A stretch of DNA of 64,000 nt from Yersinia alsatica (GTDB lineage: Bacteria; Pseudomonadota; Gammaproteobacteria; Enterobacterales; Enterobacteriaceae), in contig NZ_CABHWW010000026.1 in the NCBI RefSeq assembly GCF_902170305.1, positions 248,001 to 312,000 of the forward strand, given 5' to 3'. The translations under genes were made by a program, and so were the position numbers. The stretch's first letter is position 1. Each line of letters begins with the position of its first letter. Below the pieces are notes generated by a model. It made no database searches. It was given only the letters and a program-made list of their open reading frames with translations, and was not told the origin of the DNA. Of this stretch, positions 48,174 to 56,362 are shown piece after piece.

Positions 48174-49700
48174 ATGACTCAGCAACATACTAAAATCCCA
48201 GCGCAGCAGGGTGCACAGCGCTTACGCCGAGAGCTTAAATCACGGCATCTAGCCATGATCGCTATCGGTGGTTCAATTGGTACCGGTCTATTTGTGGCCT
48301 CAGGGGCGACGGTATCACAGGCAGGCCCAGGTGGAGCATTGCTCTCCTATGCATTGATTGGCCTGATGGTTTATTTCTTGATGACCAGCCTCGGTGAACT
48401 GGCGGCATTCATGCCGGTATCCGGTTCATTCTCGACTTACGGCTCAAAATATGTTGAGGAAGGCTTCGGCTTCGCCCTCGGCTGGAACTACTGGTACAAC
48501 TGGGCGGTCACTATCGCCGTTGACTTGGTTGCTGCACAGTTAGTGATGAATTACTGGTTCCCGGACACCCCAGGCTGGATCTGGAGTGCGCTGTTCCTCG
48601 GCTTGATGTTTTTACTGAATTGGATATCAGTAAAAGGCTTTGGTGAAGCGGAATACTGGTTCTCACTGATTAAAGTGACCACAGTGATTATCTTCATCAT
48701 TGTGGGCGTAATGATGATCAGCGGCATCATGAAGGGCGGCGAAAGTGCCGGCTGGCACAACTGGACTATTGGTGATGCACCTTTTGCGGGTGGTTTCTCC
48801 GCGATGATTGGTGTGGCAATGATTGTCGGTTTCTCTTTCCAGGGGACTGAGCTTATCGGTATTGCTGCGGGCGAATCAAAAGATCCGGGCAAGAACATTC
48901 CACGCGCGGTGCGCAAGGTGTTCTGGCGTATTTTGCTGTTCTATATCTTCGCGATCCTTATTATCAGTTTGATCATTCCGTACACTGACCCAAGTCTGTT
49001 ACGTAATGATGTTAAAGATATCAGTGTCAGCCCGTTCACCTTGGTGTTCCAGAATGCGGGTCTGCTGTCGGCAGCTGCGGTGATGAATGCAGTTATCCTG
49101 ACGGCAGTATTATCCGCCGGTAACTCAGGCATGTATGCTTCAACCCGCATGCTGTTTACGCTGGCTTCAGAAGGTAAAGCACCACGTATTTTCGCCAAGC
49201 TTTCTAGTGGCGGTGTACCGCGTAATGCGCTCTATGCCACGACGGTAGTGGCTGGTTTGTGCTTCTTGAGCTCGATGTTTGGTAATCAAACTGTCTATCT
49301 GTGGTTGCTTAATACTTCAGGGATGACGGGCTTTATTGCCTGGTTGGGGATTGCCATCAGTCATTACCGTTTCCGTCGCGGTTATATGATGCAGGGCCGT
49401 GATTTGAATGACTTACCTTATCAATCAGGCTTCTTCCCATTAGGGCCGATTTTCGCCTTTGTGCTGTGTTTGACCATTACTTTGGGTCAGAACTATCAGG
49501 CATTCCTGCAAGATCGCATTGATTGGTATGGCGTCACCGCCACCTATATCGGTATTCCATTGTTCCTGATCATTTGGTTTGGCTATAAGCTGACCCGTGG
49601 TACTCGGGTAATCAAATACAAAGATATGGAATTCCCTAAATGGCGCGATGATAGTCATGATGAGCAGGAACCGAAAAAACCGGTGCTGATCTCTGACTAA
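48174..49700 (+). CDS. lysP: Lysine-specific permease LysP
   Basis: Proton-coupled L-lysine importer of the APC family and a co-sensor for CadC in E. coli. 508 residues, about 20 longer than E. coli mostly at the ends. Start ...LRRELKSRHLAMIAIGGSIGTGLFVASGATVSQAGPGGALLSY; twelve membrane helices; blocks FALGWNYWYNWAVTIAVDL, SFQGTELIGIAAGES and LSAGNSGMYASTRML. AGGG lies 6 bp upstream of the ATG. A terminator follows. Confidence 0.96.
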   Translation: MTQQHTKIPAQQGAQRLRRELKSRHLAMIAIGGSIGTGLFVASGATVSQAGPGGALLSYALIGLMVYFLMTSLGELAAFMPVSGSFSTYGSKYVEEGFGFALGWNYWYNWAVTIAVDLVAAQLVMNYWFPDTPGWIWSALFLGLMFLLNWISVKGFGEAEYWFSLIKVTTVIIFIIVGVMMISGIMKGGESAGWHNWTIGDAPFAGGFSAMIGVAMIVGFSFQGTELIGIAAGESKDPGKNIPRAVRKVFWRILLFYIFAILIISLIIPYTDPSLLRNDVKDISVSPFTLVFQNAGLLSAAAVMNAVILTAVLSAGNSGMYASTRMLFTLASEGKAPRIFAKLSSGGVPRNALYATTVVAGLCFLSSMFGNQTVYLWLLNTSGMTGFIAWLGIAISHYRFRRGYMMQGRDLNDLPYQSGFFPLGPIFAFVLCLTITLGQNYQAFLQDRIDWYGVTATYIGIPLFLIIWFGYKLTRGTRVIKYKDMEFPKWRDDSHDEQEPKKPVLISD

Positions 49701-49719
49701 CCTCAGGATGCAATAAGAG

Positions 49720-49747
49720 AAGGGCGATAACATTATCGCCCTTTTTT
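49720..49747 (+). terminator. lysP terminator
   Basis: An 11-bp perfect stem (AAGGGCGATAA with TTATCGCCCTT), a 2-base minimal loop and a T-run, 20 bp after the lysP stop. Confidence 0.9.
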
Positions 49748-49913
49748 ACATCCATAATTTGAGGGTTATCTGCTCCATCTTCCGCAAATATTTTCGCTAA
49801 CTTCACCTCATTCCCCCTATCAGAACGTGGGTAAAATTAACCCTATTGATTAAATAATATTATAAAAGAAGCATTTACAAACAATTAGATTAAATCAGTT
49901 ATAGCAATCTTAT

Positions 49914-49928
49914 TGATAAGTATTATCG
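49914..49928. promoter_or_regulatory. Fur-box-like site upstream of the iron ABC genes
   Basis: TGATAAGTATTATCG matches the Fur 7-1-7 motif TGATAAT-n-ATTATCA at all but two positions. It lies ~125 bp before the FecCD-type permease gene. The rest of the 49748-50052 spacer is AT-rich without a gene. Confidence 0.65.
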
Positions 49929-50052
49929 TTTGTTTTATTGTTAGCGCCATCTGATAAGGAAGTGTAAAGGGCATTGGGGTTGGTGAGCCTGAAGACCGTT
50001 CTGGCGACATCCCCTAAAACCAATAATGGCCCGTGGCAGGTAACAGACATAA

Positions 50053-51135
50053 ATGAGTGTATCTACAGAACCCATGACCAACACGCAGCAGCAAACTGAT
50101 GTCAGCGTCATGGGGCGTTATAAGAATATTGTACGTCACCGCCTGCTAATTATGGGTATTTTGGTGTTGGCGATTGTCGGCTGCTTGTTGTTGGATTTCA
50201 CGATGGGGCCATCGGGCCTAACATTGTCGTCGCTGTGGCAGACATTCATTGATCCGGCCAGCGCTAATGCGGGTACCCGGGTTATTGTTTGGGATATTCG
50301 TTTACCCTATGCCTTGATGGCGGTGGTGATTGGTTTATCGCTCGGGCTGGCCGGGGCTGAAATGCAAACCATCCTGAATAACCCACTGGCTAGCCCCTTT
50401 ACCCTGGGGGTTTCCTCAGCGGCGGCATTTGGTGCGGCGTTGGCGATTGTCTCGGGGATTGGTATTCCTGGGGTGCCTGACCAGTGGTTTATCTCAGTTA
50501 ATGCCTTTATTTTTGCTCTGTTCGCCGCCTTGATGCTCGACGGAATTACACGCTGGACGCGAGTGGCGACTTCCGGCGTGGTGTTGTTCGGTATTGCCTT
50601 GGTCTTTACCTTCAATGCGCTGGTTTCAATGATGCAGTTCATTGCCAGTGAAGACACCCTGCAAGGCTTAGTCTTCTGGACCATGGGCAGTCTGGCGCGT
50701 GCTTCATGGAGCAAACTTGGCATCATGCTAGCGGTGTTTGCTTTGATGCTGCCATTGTCGATGATGAGTTCATGGAAACTGACCGCATTGCGCTTAGGCG
50801 AAGACCGCGCCATCAGTTTTGGTATTGATGTTCGCCGCTTACGCTTGGGAACATTGCTGCGTATCAGCATATTATCGGCGTTGGCAGTGGCATTCGTCGG
50901 CCCGATTGGTTTCATCGGTCTGGTAGCGCCGCATATTGCGCGCATGATTTTTGGTGAAGACCACCGTTTCTATCTGCCAGCCAGTGCCCTGATTGGCGCG
51001 CTGGTCCTGTCGATGGCATCCATTGCCTCGAAAAACCTGATTCCTGGCGTCATCATTCCGGTTGGCATCGTGACCTCGTTGGTGGGCGTACCATTCTTCC
51101 TCAGCATTATTTTACGCCATAGGGGGAATGTATGA
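50053..51135 (+). CDS. FecCD-family iron-siderophore ABC permease
   Basis: Inner-membrane permease of the BtuC/FecCD family, 360 residues with about ten helices. Family blocks: RLPYALMAVVIGLSLGLAGAEMQTILNNPLASPFTLGVSSAAAFGA, FWTMGSLARASW, AISFGIDVRRLRLGTLLRISILSALAVAFVGPIGFIGLVAPHIARMIFGEDHRF. A single permease gene implies a homodimer. It overlaps the ATPase gene by 4 bases. No binding-protein gene is adjacent. Confidence 0.9.
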   Translation: MSVSTEPMTNTQQQTDVSVMGRYKNIVRHRLLIMGILVLAIVGCLLLDFTMGPSGLTLSSLWQTFIDPASANAGTRVIVWDIRLPYALMAVVIGLSLGLAGAEMQTILNNPLASPFTLGVSSAAAFGAALAIVSGIGIPGVPDQWFISVNAFIFALFAALMLDGITRWTRVATSGVVLFGIALVFTFNALVSMMQFIASEDTLQGLVFWTMGSLARASWSKLGIMLAVFALMLPLSMMSSWKLTALRLGEDRAISFGIDVRRLRLGTLLRISILSALAVAFVGPIGFIGLVAPHIARMIFGEDHRFYLPASALIGALVLSMASIASKNLIPGVIIPVGIVTSLVGVPFFLSIILRHRGNV

Positions 51136-51920
51136 CTTCAGGCTTACGTATTGAGAGTTTTAATGCGGGCTACCCGAAACGCCCGGTGATTCAAGACCTG
51201 ACGGTACCCTTGCTGCCACGCGGCAAAATTACTGTATTGCTTGGGCCGAATGGCAGCGGTAAGTCAACCTTACTGCGCTCCTTGACGGGGTTAAACCGTG
51301 CCCAAGGTCAGTTGTGGCTGGATGGCAGTGACCTGATGCAGATGCCGTTTGCCCAGCGGGCCGAAAAAGTGGTGTATTTGCCGCAATCACTGCCCGCAGG
51401 TGTGCATCTGCATGTGTTGGAGTCGATTATCGTGGCCCAACGTGCCTCTGGCGGGCGCAGTAATGCCAGCAGTGAAGCAGAAGTGATGGCCTTACTGGAA
51501 CAGCTAGGTATTGCTCACCTGGCACTCAGTTATCTGGATCAACTTTCTGGCGGTCAGAAGCAATTGGTGGGGTTGGCGCAATCTCTTATTCGCCAGCCGT
51601 CACTGTTATTACTTGATGAGCCACTCAGCGCGCTGGATCTTAATTATCAGTTCCATGTGATGGATTTGGTAGGTAAAGAAACCCGTAAACGCAATATTAT
51701 TACCGTGGTTGTGGTTCATGACATCAATATTGCCTTACGTCATGGCGACCATGTGCTGATGCTGCAAAACGGCACCTTGATTGCTGATGGTTTACCCGAG
51801 GATGTTATTACGCCGCAAAGTCTGGCCAGAGTATATGGTGTGAAAGGGCGTATTGAGCGCTGTTCACAAGGAACACCACAAGTATTAATTGATGGGTTGG
51901 TCACAGAGCCCACAATATAA
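51132..51920 (+). CDS. Iron-siderophore ABC ATPase (FepC/FecE type)
   Basis: A 262-residue ATPase with Walker A GPNGSGKST, signature LSGGQKQLV, Walker B LLLLDEPLSALD and the switch histidine in VVVHDINIAL. It overlaps the permease stop (ATGA) and thus is coupled to it. The downstream gene is a TonB-dependent receptor, so the three probably serve one ferric siderophore pathway. The substrate cannot be read directly. Confidence 0.92.
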   Translation: MTSGLRIESFNAGYPKRPVIQDLTVPLLPRGKITVLLGPNGSGKSTLLRSLTGLNRAQGQLWLDGSDLMQMPFAQRAEKVVYLPQSLPAGVHLHVLESIIVAQRASGGRSNASSEAEVMALLEQLGIAHLALSYLDQLSGGQKQLVGLAQSLIRQPSLLLLDEPLSALDLNYQFHVMDLVGKETRKRNIITVVVVHDINIALRHGDHVLMLQNGTLIADGLPEDVITPQSLARVYGVKGRIERCSQGTPQVLIDGLVTEPTI

Positions 51921-51935
51921 ATAAGTCATTTTTTT

Positions 51936-51979
51936 ATGCCTTATTTCACGCGGTGCACCAGCACTGTGATGTAAGGCAT
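51936..51979. other. 44-bp long hairpin upstream of the receptor gene
   Basis: ATGCCTTA pairs with TAAGGCAT at the ends, with a second inner stem CAC / GTG and GGTGC / GCAC in the middle. No T-run follows on the plus strand. It lies between the ATPase stop and the receptor promoter and may end or process the ABC transcript. Confidence 0.4.
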
Positions 51980-52082
51980 ATATTTGAGAAGTAACCGATT
52001 TTATAAAATAAAAATTATCTATTAAGCAGGAGTCGTTGGAAGCGCTATTTCTGCTTTGGTGAGCTATTGCCGATGTTTATAA

Positions 52083-52097
52083 AAATAATATTTATCA
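52083..52097. promoter_or_regulatory. Weak Fur-box-like site before the receptor gene
   Basis: AAATAATATTTATCA matches 11 of 14 informative positions of the Fur 7-1-7 motif, ~85 bp before the receptor ATG. Weaker than the site at 49914. Confidence 0.35.
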
Positions 52098-52182
52098 CCT
52101 GCCCGTCAGGCGGTATCGCTACAGGCAAAAAGAACCTGATGGAAAGGCTCTGAGTAAATTTATATCTCATGGAGAACGTATA

Positions 52183-54192
52183 ATGGCGAAGGCCAATAAG
52201 AGTTTTAGGAAATCTAATGCTGCGGCATTGGTAATAGCGACAATTATCTCATCTCAGGCGTATGCCGCTGAAACCAATACCACCACAACAGATACTATGG
52301 TGGTAACGGCAACAGGCTTCCAACAACGTATTCAAGACTCAGCGGCGTCTATTTCTGTTGTTACCCGCGAGCAAATTGAAAATAAAGCTTATCGTGATAT
52401 TACCGATGCGCTAAGAGATGTCCCGGGCGTGGTGGTGACTGGCGGCGGTAGCCACAGTGATATCAGTATTCGTGGTATGGCCGCGAAATACACGCTGATT
52501 CTGGTCGATGGCAAACGAGTGGATACCCGTGGCACGCGGCCAAACAGCGATGGCTCGGGTATTGAGCAGGGCTGGCTGCCACCACTGGCCGCCATTGAGC
52601 GCATTGAAGTAGTTCGCGGCCCGATGTCCTCACTTTATGGCTCCGACGCCATGGGCGGGGTGATTAACGTCATTACCCGTAAAGTGGGCAAAGAGTGGCA
52701 CGGCACCGTGCGTGCTGATGCGACTTTGCAAGAAGATGCCAAATCTGGCGATATTTATCAAACCAACGCTTATGCCTCTGGCCCATTAATTGACGGTTTA
52801 CTGGGATTAAAAGTCAGCGGTCTGCTTTCTCATCGTAGTGAAGATAAAATTGTCGATGGCTATAATGAGCAGCGCTTAAGAAATGGTGCAGCGACATTTA
52901 CGCTGACCCCAGATGACAAGAACGAATTTGATTTTGATATTGGCCATTATGTGCAAGACAGAAATTCAACCGCTGGGCGTTCAGTGGCATTAAATGGCAA
53001 AAGCAGTGATGTGCAATATGACCGCAATAATTACGCGGTTACCCATCACGGTTATTATGATTTTGGTAATTCAACCAGCTATGTTCAGCGTGATGAAACC
53101 CGCAACCCATCGCGGGAAATGAAAAGTGTCGATAATATCTTTAATAGCCAAACTTCATTCCTGTTCGATAGCCACACATTAATTCTTGGCGGCCAATATC
53201 GTTACGAAGAATTATATGATGAAGGCAACCAATTAGTGTCAGCCAGTGATTTGACTAAATTGACGCGCTGGAGCTGGGCACTGTTTGCTGAAGATGAATG
53301 GCAGATGACCAATGATTTCGCACTGACCGGCGGTATCCGCATGGATCAGGATGAAAACTATGGTACTCACTGGACACCGCGTTTATATGGGGTCTGGCAT
53401 CTGGCAGAGCAATGGACATTAAAGGGTGGGGTATCTGGCGGTTATCGTTCACCAGATTTGCGTCAGGCTACCGAAAACTGGGGGCAACTCACCGGTGGTG
53501 GCCGTGGTGATCCGGCGATCATTATTGGTAATGCTAACCTGAAACCAGAAAGAAGCCTTAGCCAGGAAATTGGCATTCTCTGGGATGATCAGGAAGGTAT
53601 GAATGCCGGAGTCACGCTATTTAATACTGATTTTAAAGATAAAATTACCGAGGTGCGCCGCTGTACTGACGTTGATGCAAGCGGCAAGCCCTCAGGCAAT
53701 GCATCCGGTCAGTGCATGATCAATGGCACCAGCTATAAATTTATTAGTGACCGTACCAACGTGGACAAAGCCATGACGCGCGGCGTGGAAGCCACCTTTG
53801 GTTGGGATATCAATAAAGAGTGGTCACTGACGTCCAACTATACCTTTACTCAATCTGAGCAGAAGAGCGGGCAGTTCTCTGGTCAGCCACTGAATCAGAT
53901 GCCAAAACATATGCTGAACGGCACACTGAACTGGCAAGCGAGTGAAGAATTAGCCACCTGGATTCGGGCTAACTACCGCGGTAAAACCTCGGAATATCTC
54001 GATCGTACCAGCATGGGCACTCAAACCCCGTCTTATACTTTTGTTGATGTCGGGGCCAACTACCAACTGACAAAAGAGTTCCGTCTCATGGGCGGCGTCT
54101 ACAACGTGCTGGATAAACGTGTGGATATTGAAGTTAACGATAAGGTTCTGGATGGGCGTCGTTATATGGTTGGGGCGAGCTACGATTTCTAA
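52183..54192 (+). CDS. TonB-dependent catecholate siderophore receptor (CirA/IrgA type)
   Basis: Outer-membrane receptor, 669 residues. Signal peptide ending AYA, then the TonB box region DTMVVTATGFQQ; the plug domain carries ISVVTREQIENKAYRDITDALRDVPGV, SIRGMAAKYTLILVDGKRVDTRG and IERIEVVRGPMSSLYGSDAMGGVINVITRK; a 22-strand barrel ends in VGASYDF with terminal Phe. It occupies the position of cirA next to lysP in E. coli and resembles CirA and IrgA; ligand probably a catecholate, by inference. AGAACG-type weak ribosome site. An ERIC element starts inside the stop codon. Confidence 0.9.
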   Translation: MAKANKSFRKSNAAALVIATIISSQAYAAETNTTTTDTMVVTATGFQQRIQDSAASISVVTREQIENKAYRDITDALRDVPGVVVTGGGSHSDISIRGMAAKYTLILVDGKRVDTRGTRPNSDGSGIEQGWLPPLAAIERIEVVRGPMSSLYGSDAMGGVINVITRKVGKEWHGTVRADATLQEDAKSGDIYQTNAYASGPLIDGLLGLKVSGLLSHRSEDKIVDGYNEQRLRNGAATFTLTPDDKNEFDFDIGHYVQDRNSTAGRSVALNGKSSDVQYDRNNYAVTHHGYYDFGNSTSYVQRDETRNPSREMKSVDNIFNSQTSFLFDSHTLILGGQYRYEELYDEGNQLVSASDLTKLTRWSWALFAEDEWQMTNDFALTGGIRMDQDENYGTHWTPRLYGVWHLAEQWTLKGGVSGGYRSPDLRQATENWGQLTGGGRGDPAIIIGNANLKPERSLSQEIGILWDDQEGMNAGVTLFNTDFKDKITEVRRCTDVDASGKPSGNASGQCMINGTSYKFISDRTNVDKAMTRGVEATFGWDINKEWSLTSNYTFTQSEQKSGQFSGQPLNQMPKHMLNGTLNWQASEELATWIRANYRGKTSEYLDRTSMGTQTPSYTFVDVGANYQLTKEFRLMGGVYNVLDKRVDIEVNDKVLDGRRYMVGASYDF

Positions 54193-54318
54193 TTCCCCTT
54201 TGTCCTTGGCGTCGCAGGGGTGTTAGCGGCGCTTACTCACCCGAGTCACTGACTTGAGTCAGCTCGTCGGGATGAGTTCGCTGGCTGCCTACCTGCGGCA
54301 CCAATGACTTCGGGGAAT
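54192..54318. repeat. ERIC repeat, copy D
   Basis: A 127-bp element with excellent terminal inverted repeats (ATTCCCC...GTCCTTGG-GCAGG with CCTGC-CCAATGAC...GGGGAAT) and the ERIC core CACCCGAGTCACTGACTTGA / GTCAGCTCGTCGGGATGAG. Its first base is the last base of the receptor stop codon. Confidence 0.9.
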
Positions 54319-54320
54319 GG

Positions 54321-54378
54321 ATTTTGTCCTTGGCATTGCAGGGGTGCTAGCGGCACTCACTCACCCGAGTCATTGACT
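54321..54378. repeat. Truncated ERIC (left half), copy E
   Basis: 58 bp nearly identical to the left half of copy D (TTTTGTCCTTGGC...GCAGGGGTG...ACTCACCCGAGTCA), in the same orientation and starting 2 bp after it. The right half is absent and is replaced by unrelated DNA with a small hairpin at 54404-54432. Confidence 0.8.
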
Positions 54379-54403
54379 GCCAATTTGCGGCGATTTGCTG
54401 TCG

Positions 54404-54432
54404 CAGGGGTTAGCGATATTTGCTGACCCCTG
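54404..54432. terminator. Hairpin next to the GST gene 3' end
   Basis: CAGGGGTTAGC pairs with GCTGACCCCTG (one mismatch) around a 7-base loop, just past the GST stop on the minus strand. No T-run follows; possible terminator or mRNA-stability stem. Confidence 0.4.
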
Positions 54433-54440
54433 TGGCTTCA

Positions 54441-55061
54441 TCAGCTCAGGCCAATATCTATCACTTTCTGGAATGCCGGTCTCTGCGCCAGCTGTTGATA
54501 CCAACGCTGTAAGTGCGGTAATTCCGGGCGCTCAATCTGCAGGTTAAACCAGGCGTAAGCCAGACAGCCTAACGGAATATCACCGATACCGAATTGATCA
54601 CCAGAAAGATAGGCTTGCTTGTCGAGGGCCGTATCCGCAATTGTCATCAATTTATTCAGTTGCTCAATACCTTGAGCGATCTTCACTTTGTCTTGCTGTT
54701 CTGGCGCGGTGCGTACTAGCCCAATAAATACCGCTTTAAAGGGCTCTACGACACTGGACGAAGCCCAATCCATCCATTTTTCAGCACTTGCTCGTTGCCG
54801 CGCATCAGGTAGATAAAGAGTCTCTTCGCCATATTGCGCCGCCAAATAGCGCACAATAGTGTTCGATTCCCACAAAATAAAATCGTCATCTTGTAGGCAA
54901 GGGATCAGGCCATTTGGATTCAATGTACGATAAAGCGGCTCATTAAGCTTGCCATACTGACCACCGACATCAATTCGCTCATAGCGGAGACTCAACTCTT
55001 CCAGACACCACAGCACTTTTTTGACATTGGTCGAGTTATTTCGACCCCAGACCGTCAGCAT
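54441..55061 (-). CDS. Glutathione S-transferase family protein
   Basis: A 206-residue cytosolic GST. The N-terminal thioredoxin-like domain starts MLTVWGRNNSTNVKKVLWCLEELSLRYERIDVGGQYG and includes the glutathione-site segments NPNGLIPCLQDDDFILWESNTIVRYLAAQYG; a C-terminal helical domain follows (FGIGDIPLGCLAYAWFNL with the conserved Asp). Resembles beta/theta-like bacterial GSTs; the substrate is unknown. It lies 16 bp after the HAD phosphatase gene and is likely cotranscribed. Confidence 0.88.
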   Translation of the reverse strand: MLTVWGRNNSTNVKKVLWCLEELSLRYERIDVGGQYGKLNEPLYRTLNPNGLIPCLQDDDFILWESNTIVRYLAAQYGEETLYLPDARQRASAEKWMDWASSSVVEPFKAVFIGLVRTAPEQQDKVKIAQGIEQLNKLMTIADTALDKQAYLSGDQFGIGDIPLGCLAYAWFNLQIERPELPHLQRWYQQLAQRPAFQKVIDIGLS

Positions 55062-55077
55062 ATCAAATCCTCTTTAT

Positions 55078-55737
55078 TTAACGCCGTTGCCAATGATGGA
55101 TATCCCAGTCATGTAAAATTGCCAAATCTACCAATTCGGTGCCCGGATTGATGACTGCGGCGCGGTCGACATATTCCAGTAGCGGCTTGTCATTGATGGA
55201 GTCACTGTAACCATAAGTTCGATGGAAATCTAACTGGGGTGACTCCGCCAGCCACTGTTTCAACCGCTCGACTTTACCTTCGCGATAAGTCAGGGTGCCG
55301 TATGTTTTGCCGGTATAGCGATTGTTTTCCAGCTCGACGCCAATCGATAACGCCGCATTGGCAGAGAAATACTGTGCAATCGGGGTGACCAAATGCTCGC
55401 CAGTGGCTGAAATAATGACGATATAATCGCCACGTTCTCGGTGCCAGGTTAGTAGCTTTCTGGCTTGTGGATAAACGCGAGGCAAAATATCGCGCTCAAT
55501 AAAACGCGCCACCCAACCCGCCACTTCAGACTGATGTTTACCGACCAGAGGTGACAAAGTCGACTCCATATAACAGGACATCGACAGGTTACCTTGGTAA
55601 TACTGCTTCATTAAATATTGTTCTTGTTCTGCCAGCTCGATGGGAGCCAGTCCCTCATCAACTAACCAGCGCAGCCATAGGCCAGAACTGTCATCGCTTA
55701 TTAGCGTTTCATCAAGGTCAAATAGGGCCAAATCCAT
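55078..55737 (-). CDS. HAD-IB phosphatase (SerB-like)
   Basis: Haloacid dehalogenase superfamily phosphatase, 219 residues. Motif I DLDETLIS near residue 7-14 with both aspartates, a motif II-type Ser/Thr segment VIISATGEHLVTPIA (~110), and motif III/IV YGYSDSINDKPLLEYVD (~170). The layout fits the HAD-IB (phosphoserine phosphatase-like) subfamily; similar proteins act on small phosphate esters, and the substrate is not known. First gene of a two-gene unit with the GST. Confidence 0.88.
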   Translation of the reverse strand: MDLALFDLDETLISDDSSGLWLRWLVDEGLAPIELAEQEQYLMKQYYQGNLSMSCYMESTLSPLVGKHQSEVAGWVARFIERDILPRVYPQARKLLTWHRERGDYIVIISATGEHLVTPIAQYFSANAALSIGVELENNRYTGKTYGTLTYREGKVERLKQWLAESPQLDFHRTYGYSDSINDKPLLEYVDRAAVINPGTELVDLAILHDWDIHHWQRR

Positions 55738-56242
55738 TAAGCCACCTCCTGGTTGGTAAATCGAATGAAGTGAAACTTAACAGTGCTGGTGCTGAGCATC
55801 AGAATATTCCCCACTGGAATAACGGCTATCAACAGCTAACCTAATACTTTCTACCCAAATAGGGAAGTTAAGCAGATTAGTCGGCAAATAAGACAGAACA
55901 ATGAAATCCTTTTCATTTCTCCAGAAACAGGCTTTCGGCGCGCCATCACGTCACCAACTCATTGAGTTATCTCAACTCGTTAAGACTTATTTTATGGGCT
56001 AGTGCGAACTCAGCTTAAATCAACCCCCGCTATATTGATCATTCAGTTGCCGCGCCAACCCGAAATCTATTGGCTACAGACCACTCTGATAAAAATGAAA
56101 GAAATAACATAGAACGGATTGATATTGGTGTGCTGAGAAATTTCGGTGTTAATTGTTTATATCGTTTGGATATAGATTGTTAAATATCTAGTCGAGAACG
56201 CTCTTAAAAATGTTTTCATCCCCTACAGCTCAGGAGCTGATT
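55738..56242. other. Spacer between divergent units
   Basis: About 500 bp without a standard gene between the HAD and the oxygenase units. It contains an inverted repeat AACTCA-T-TGAGTT (55956-55968) of possible regulatory use. Some 8-bp blocks near 56175-56205 vaguely resemble met boxes but are too weak to call. Confidence 0.4.
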
Positions 56243-56362
56243 ATGCTGATTATTCGTTTGTATGGTTGTCCAGTTTTCATTGGTTATGAGCAAAAAAAGC
56301 AGCCAATTGAACATTCTGGAGTGAAAAATGAGCCACCAACAGTTAAGCCATCAATCATTTAG
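56243..56362 (+). CDS. Small upstream ORF, 39 residues (candidate leader)
   Basis: ATG at 56243 with AGGAG 6 bp upstream opens a 39-residue frame (begins MLIIRLYGCPVFIGYEQKKQ) that overlaps the oxygenase start codon at 56328 and ends at 56362. The good ribosome site and the overlap suggest a leader or coupled peptide; no homologue is known to me. May simply be fortuitous. Confidence 0.35.
   Translation: MLIIRLYGCPVFIGYEQKKQPIEHSGVKNEPPTVKPSII

Noticed and set aside
50307-50945. 212-codon minus-strand frame inside the FecCD permease gene
   Set aside because: Antisense shadow caused by codon bias; the permease frame has full family motifs.
56175-56210. Possible met boxes upstream of the oxygenase gene
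   Set aside because: Only 4-5 of 8 matches per unit and no strong anchor box, unlike the array at 63628.
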